A stretch of 8,414 nucleotides of DNA from assembly GCA_031277235.1 (NCBI GenBank), contig JAITMT010000331.1, positions 1 to 8,414 of the forward strand. The letters run 5' to 3'. Origin of the DNA: Tannerella sp. (GTDB lineage Bacteria > Bacteroidota > Bacteroidia > Bacteroidales > Tannerellaceae). The translations under genes and the position numbers were made by a program. Below are positions 6,849-8,414 of the stretch, piece after piece. The notes below the pieces were generated by a model. It made no database searches, was not told the DNA's origin, and was given only the letters and a program-made list of their open reading frames with translations. Numbering within the stretch: position 1 is the first letter of the stretch; the number at the start of each line of letters is the position of its first letter.

Positions 6849-8414
6849 CTATTCATCCCCTCTCTTGTGGAGAGGGGCAGGGGTGAGGTGCAATTTTTCC
6901 AAACCGTTTTTGATTTCCGGATCGGACATGAAAAGAGACCACAACAGTCCCGACCTGTAATTTTCAATCATAATCACAATCGGTCCCTGGTCAATCGCAA
7001 TATGCTGGTTGTCAAACCATTGTGCGGAGAGGTTGAATGCGTCGTAAAATCCGTAATTCGACCACAGTTTGTCGCCCAGTTTGTAGTAGAAAAAGCGCAA
7101 CGCCCGCATGGATTCTTCCGGCGTGTAGGGCATGGACGAAATGGCAGCCGTCGGCGCAATGACGCCCAAGTCGTTTGTCGGCGAGAAGGCGTTGTAGCCA
7201 TTGTTTCCGTCGCAAGCGGTAAGACCCCAGCACTGGTCGCTGTAACCGGTGTAGCCTTTCGGATTGGCGATGCAATAGGCATAATTAATCAATGTATGAT
7301 TTCTGTTTTGCATCCAATAATCGGTATATTGGTCGGAGAGTCCATCGGGATTCAGCCCCAAAAACGAGTAATGGCTGAAAAACAAAGGACCGCCGTAATC
7401 GCCGCCCAACGGCAAGGTATAATTGTAATAGTTTTTGCCGTTGACAAACGCGCCGTTGCGCGTCCAGCCCTGTTCATAGACTTCCCCCGAAACGGGATGC
7501 GTGGGCGAAGCGGCAGCCAGCACATATACGATCAGGGCTTCGTTCCAGCCGCTTATTTTCATGTTCATCTGCCAGCCGAAATCGGGGCTCCAATGCCAGT
7601 AAAGCGCGTTTTCACCGTCTTTTTGAAACCATGTCCACTCGATGGCTTCCCACAAGGCGGTAACGTCGTTTCTCAATGTTGTTTCGTCCGCGCTGTTTGC
7701 GTCAAAATAACTTCTTGCCGTCAATAAACCTTGAAACAGGAGCGCCGTTTCCACCAGATCGGCGCCGTTGTCATACGTGCTGAAAGGCTGCGTAGCGCCT
7801 GTGGATCCGTTGATCCAGTGCGAAAAAGCGCCGTGATAAGCCGTACATTTTTCGGAAAGAAACGCGACGATTTTTTGAATGCGTTCCAGCGCCTGACTGC
7901 GCGTGATAAAACCTCTTTCAGCCGCTGCAATCATCGCCATCACGCCGAATCCGGTGCCTCCGGTCGTTACGACATCTCCCGAAGTTGTCCTCTCCCGCGC
8001 CATGCCGGAGACAGGATGTCCGAAATCCCAAAAATACTTGAACGTCTGTTTTTGCACCAAATCCAGCAATTCTTCGTCCGGAATTTGCGGAAATTTATCG
8101 GTCATATCTATCCACGTCGTCAAATTTACGTTGATGGGAAAGCGCAACGAACCGCCGGATTTCGATTTCAGGGCGTTGGATACGGAAAACGCATATTTTG
8201 AAAGCCAGTCCAGCGGTGATTTCGGTTTGATGACCATGACGCTGTCGCCGTTTTGAAAAGAGACGTTCCATTCGATGGTTTTGCTGTTTTTGTCTGTCCA
8301 CTTTACGGCTGACGAAACGGTTTCCCGGTCTATGTCGGCTGAGAATTTTATTTCTATTTCCGGCTGGTTTTCTTGCAGGGTGTAGTCAAAACCGGACGAA
8401 ACGCCGGCTACTTT
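6849..8414 (-). CDS. GH144-like (glycoamylase-like domain) beta-1,2-glucan hydrolase, 5' truncated
   Basis: The frame is open from the right edge of the window to TAG at 6849-6851 (521 visible residues). The ATG at 8237 is internal: codons above it continue an SbsA-type (Big_5) Ig-like domain at visible residues about 10-100, with I-E-I-K-F-S-A-D-I-D and W-N-V-S-F-Q-N-G-D-S-V. The catalytic domain spans about 108-505, with the marks of the glycoamylase-like family (PF10091) that includes GH144: YFWDFGHPVSGMARER, TGGTGFGVMAMI, A-E-R-G-F-I-T-R, G-A-D-L-V-E-T, F-F-S-H-Y-S-F-L-G and I-D-Q-G-P-I. Characterised GH144 members hydrolyse beta-1,2-glucan, either endo or as sophorose-releasing exo enzymes; which applies here cannot be told. 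The signal peptide is off-window, but neighbours and the Ig domain suggest export. The last ~11 residues (TPAPLHKRGDE) are encoded by a dispersed-repeat hairpin. It sits upstream of bglX, probably in one operon. Confidence 0.88.
   Translation of the reverse strand, partial: KVAGVSSGFDYTLQENQPEIEIKFSADIDRETVSSAVKWTDKNSKTIEWNVSFQNGDSVMVIKPKSPLDWLSKYAFSVSNALKSKSGGSLRFPINVNLTTWIDMTDKFPQIPDEELLDLVQKQTFKYFWDFGHPVSGMARERTTSGDVVTTGGTGFGVMAMIAAAERGFITRSQALERIQKIVAFLSEKCTAYHGAFSHWINGSTGATQPFSTYDNGADLVETALLFQGLLTARSYFDANSADETTLRNDVTALWEAIEWTWFQKDGENALYWHWSPDFGWQMNMKISGWNEALIVYVLAAASPTHPVSGEVYEQGWTRNGAFVNGKNYYNYTLPLGGDYGGPLFFSHYSFLGLNPDGLSDQYTDYWMQNRNHTLINYAYCIANPKGYTGYSDQCWGLTACDGNNGYNAFSPTNDLGVIAPTAAISSMPYTPEESMRALRFFYYKLGDKLWSNYGFYDAFNLSAQWFDNQHIAIDQGPIVIMIENYRSGLLWSLFMSDPEIKNGLEKLHLTPAPLHKRGDE
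6857..6890. repeat. Repeat-type hairpin inside the 3' end of the GH144-like gene
   Basis: CCCCTCTC (6857-6864) and GAGAGGGG (6870-6877) form a perfect 8-bp stem with a 5-nt loop, followed by CAGGGGTGAGG. On the minus strand this reads CCTCACCCCTGCCCCTCTCC and then the returning arm, a module I recognise as widely dispersed between genes in Bacteroidetes and some other bacteria. Here it overlaps the final codons and lies 6 bp from the stop codon of the GH144-like frame. It may be 3' processing or attenuation structure between the two genes of the operon. Confidence 0.65.

Noticed and set aside
6867..7727. 286-residue open frame on the plus strand, antisense to the GH144-like gene
   Set aside because: No recognisable domain, and it starts in the repeat hairpin; the minus strand carries the conserved glycoamylase-like domain.

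Overview
The window looks like a polysaccharide-degradation region from a Bacteroidetes (Bacteroidales-like) chromosome. The evidence is the gene content: exported multidomain carbohydrate-active proteins with Ig-like and discoidin-like modules, a BglX-type family 3 glycosidase, a GH144-type (glycoamylase-like fold) hydrolase, weak or absent Shine-Dalgarno sequences, and intergenic palindromic repeats of a kind I know from this phylum. No rRNA, tRNA or CRISPR was seen, and genus or species cannot be fixed.

Layout: two convergent gene blocks face each other across an 831-bp non-coding junction. The left block (plus strand, 1-3652) has the 3' end of a surface or periplasmic protein with a Big_2 Ig-like domain and a discoidin-like (DUF5000-type) carbohydrate-binding-like region. 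Thirty bases later comes a large exported right-handed beta-helix protein of the GH28 / pectate-lyase superfamily type. The latter keeps the GH28 scaffold and one Asp-Asp pair, but the positions of the classical NTD, GHG and RIK motifs are changed, so its substrate is unclear. The right block (minus strand, 8414-4484) has a 5'-truncated GH144-like enzyme with an N-terminal SbsA-type Ig-like domain, followed by a BglX-like GH3 beta-glucosidase. This pairing is known from beta-1,2-glucan (sophoro-oligosaccharide) utilisation loci: GH144 would cut the glucan to oligosaccharides or sophorose, and GH3 would release glucose in the periplasm.

The junction (3653-4483) holds no intact gene. It contains a 238-bp, internally deleted ISAs1-family insertion sequence that keeps both ends, the last ~70 codons of the transposase and a 9-10 bp target duplication. 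It also has a GC-rich compound palindrome (about 4263-4376) and a 19-bp perfect hairpin (4389-4429) just after the GH3 stop codon. A second repeat-type hairpin (6857-6877) lies inside the 3' end of the GH144 reading frame and supplies its last codons.

The points most worth follow-up are the remodelled active site of the GH28-like protein, the inferred beta-1,2-glucan pathway, the fossil ISAs1 element and the repeat-derived C-terminus of the GH144-like enzyme. I did not find a clearly new multi-gene system.
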